In this document: in pieces, positions 6,022 through 6,334 of the stretch
Layout of the letters: every line of letters starts with the position of its first letter
How positions within the stretch are numbered: the first letter of the stretch is position 1
From: Bacteroidota bacterium
Lineage (GTDB): Bacteria; Bacteroidota; Bacteroidia; UBA7662; CANHCV01
DNA: 6,334 nucleotides
Direction: 5' to 3'
NCBI GenBank assembly: GCA_027488715.1
Contig: JAIYBD010000277.1
Coordinates: 1 to 6,334, forward strand
Notes under the pieces: model-generated
Database searches by the model: none
Told to the model about the DNA's origin: nothing
What the model saw: only the letters and a program-made list of their open reading frames with translations
Translations under genes and position numbers: made by a program

Positions 6022-6276
6022 GTTTTCTTATGTGAGCGATGCTGGCATTTGCGAAATGTTTAATGAAAATAAAGAAGCTGAGTACGAAACATGAGGGGTT
6101 GAGGCTGAAAAGTTTTGAAATTCGAACTTCAAAACTTTCGAAATAACGTGAAACATCCCCCAATTTATTTCGACTTCCGTTGAAATTTTTGATAGAACTC
6201 GATTTATTTTTTGATGAATGTTCTTCAACTCAATAAATTAAAAACCATTTTGTCTTTGATGATTTTAATTGAATTG
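6022..6276. other. AT-rich intergenic region without a supported gene
   Basis: I see no convincing gene here. A 66-codon reverse-strand frame (6028-6228) has no family features and sits in low-complexity AT-rich sequence. The region contains an inverted repeat at 6109-6138 and a short C run followed by AATT (6157-6165) that recurs at 6286-6294. A weak promoter-like pair, TTG at 6180-6182 and TATTTTTTG at 6205-6213, has one base too many in the -7 box. The region probably carries the upstream control sequence of whatever gene lies to the right. Confidence 0.5.
6109..6138. repeat. 11-bp inverted repeat with an 8-nt loop containing TTCGAA
   Basis: AAAGTTTTGAA (6109-6119) pairs perfectly with TTCAAAACTTT (6128-6138). 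The loop holds the palindrome TTCGAA (6121-6126). No T run follows, so it is not a typical intrinsic terminator. It could be an operator or an RNA hairpin. Confidence 0.5.
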
Positions 6277-6334
6277 ATGAATACCCCCCCAATTATAGTC
6301 ACTCATCAACCAATTACGCTTGGGCAATCTAAGT
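6277..6334 (+). CDS. Possible 5' end of a further gene (runs off the right edge)
   Basis: From ATG 6277 a frame stays open to the edge and reads MNTPPIIVTHQPITLGQSK. The upstream DNA is AT-rich and could hold a promoter. Only 19 codons are visible and I recognise nothing in them. Codons 3-5 lie in a run of seven C (6284-6290). The opposite strand is also open for the last 22 codons (ending at 6265), so a gene entering from the right on the - strand cannot be excluded. Low certainty. Confidence 0.25.
   Translation, partial: MNTPPIIVTHQPITLGQSK

Noticed and set aside
6180..6213. Promoter (TTG, 22 nt, TATTTTTTG) for a gene to the right
   Set aside because: The -7 box has three bases and not two between TA and the T run and lies in a T-rich stretch where such matches are expected by chance.
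6028..6228. 66-codon frame on the - strand
   Set aside because: No domain, AT-rich composition, and it contains the inverted repeat at 6109-6138; kept as non-coding.
6265..6333. C-terminal end of a - strand gene entering from the right
   Set aside because: 22 open codons are too few to support it, and the + strand start in the same place is about as plausible.

Overview
The window looks like chromosomal DNA from a Bacteroidota bacterium, most likely a member of Flavobacteriales. The reasons are: a promoter of the Bacteroidota type (TTG, 19 nt, TANNTTTG) before a tRNA gene; gene starts with no clear Shine-Dalgarno sequence; moderately AT-rich coding DNA; and a gene order (BatA-like membrane protein, dihydroorotase-like protein, DUF4199 proteins, family 2 and family 4 glycosyltransferases) that I recall, from memory only, from flavobacterial genomes.

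Positions 1-5861 hold seven genes, all on the + strand, with no gap longer than 6 nt. They are: the C-terminal part of a BatA-domain-like membrane protein (cut by the left edge); a dihydroorotase homologue that has lost its metal ligands; a very acidic 221-residue protein I do not recognise; two tandem four-helix DUF4199-type membrane proteins; a GtrB/DPM1-like family 2 glycosyltransferase with two C-terminal membrane helices; and a GT-B fold family 4 glycosyltransferase. Four of the six junctions overlap (ATGA twice, an 8-nt ATGNNTAA twice) and the other two have 4 and 6 nt between genes, so this reads as one translationally coupled operon. The second half points to cell-envelope glycan or lipid-linked sugar work at the inner membrane. 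The role of the first half is unknown.

Positions 5870-6021 form a compact RNA unit: promoter, initiator tRNA-fMet gene (anticodon CAT, unpaired 1-72, three G-C pairs in the anticodon stem), then a strong intrinsic terminator. No terminator separates the operon from the tRNA gene, so read-through is possible.

Positions 6022-6334 are AT-rich and mostly non-coding. They hold an 11-bp inverted repeat and, at the extreme right, a possible start of another + strand gene whose third to fifth codons lie in a run of seven C. The best leads are the pseudo-dihydroorotase, its acidic orphan neighbour, and their tight coupling to a membrane glycosylation module. I see no mobile element, CRISPR array or defence system.
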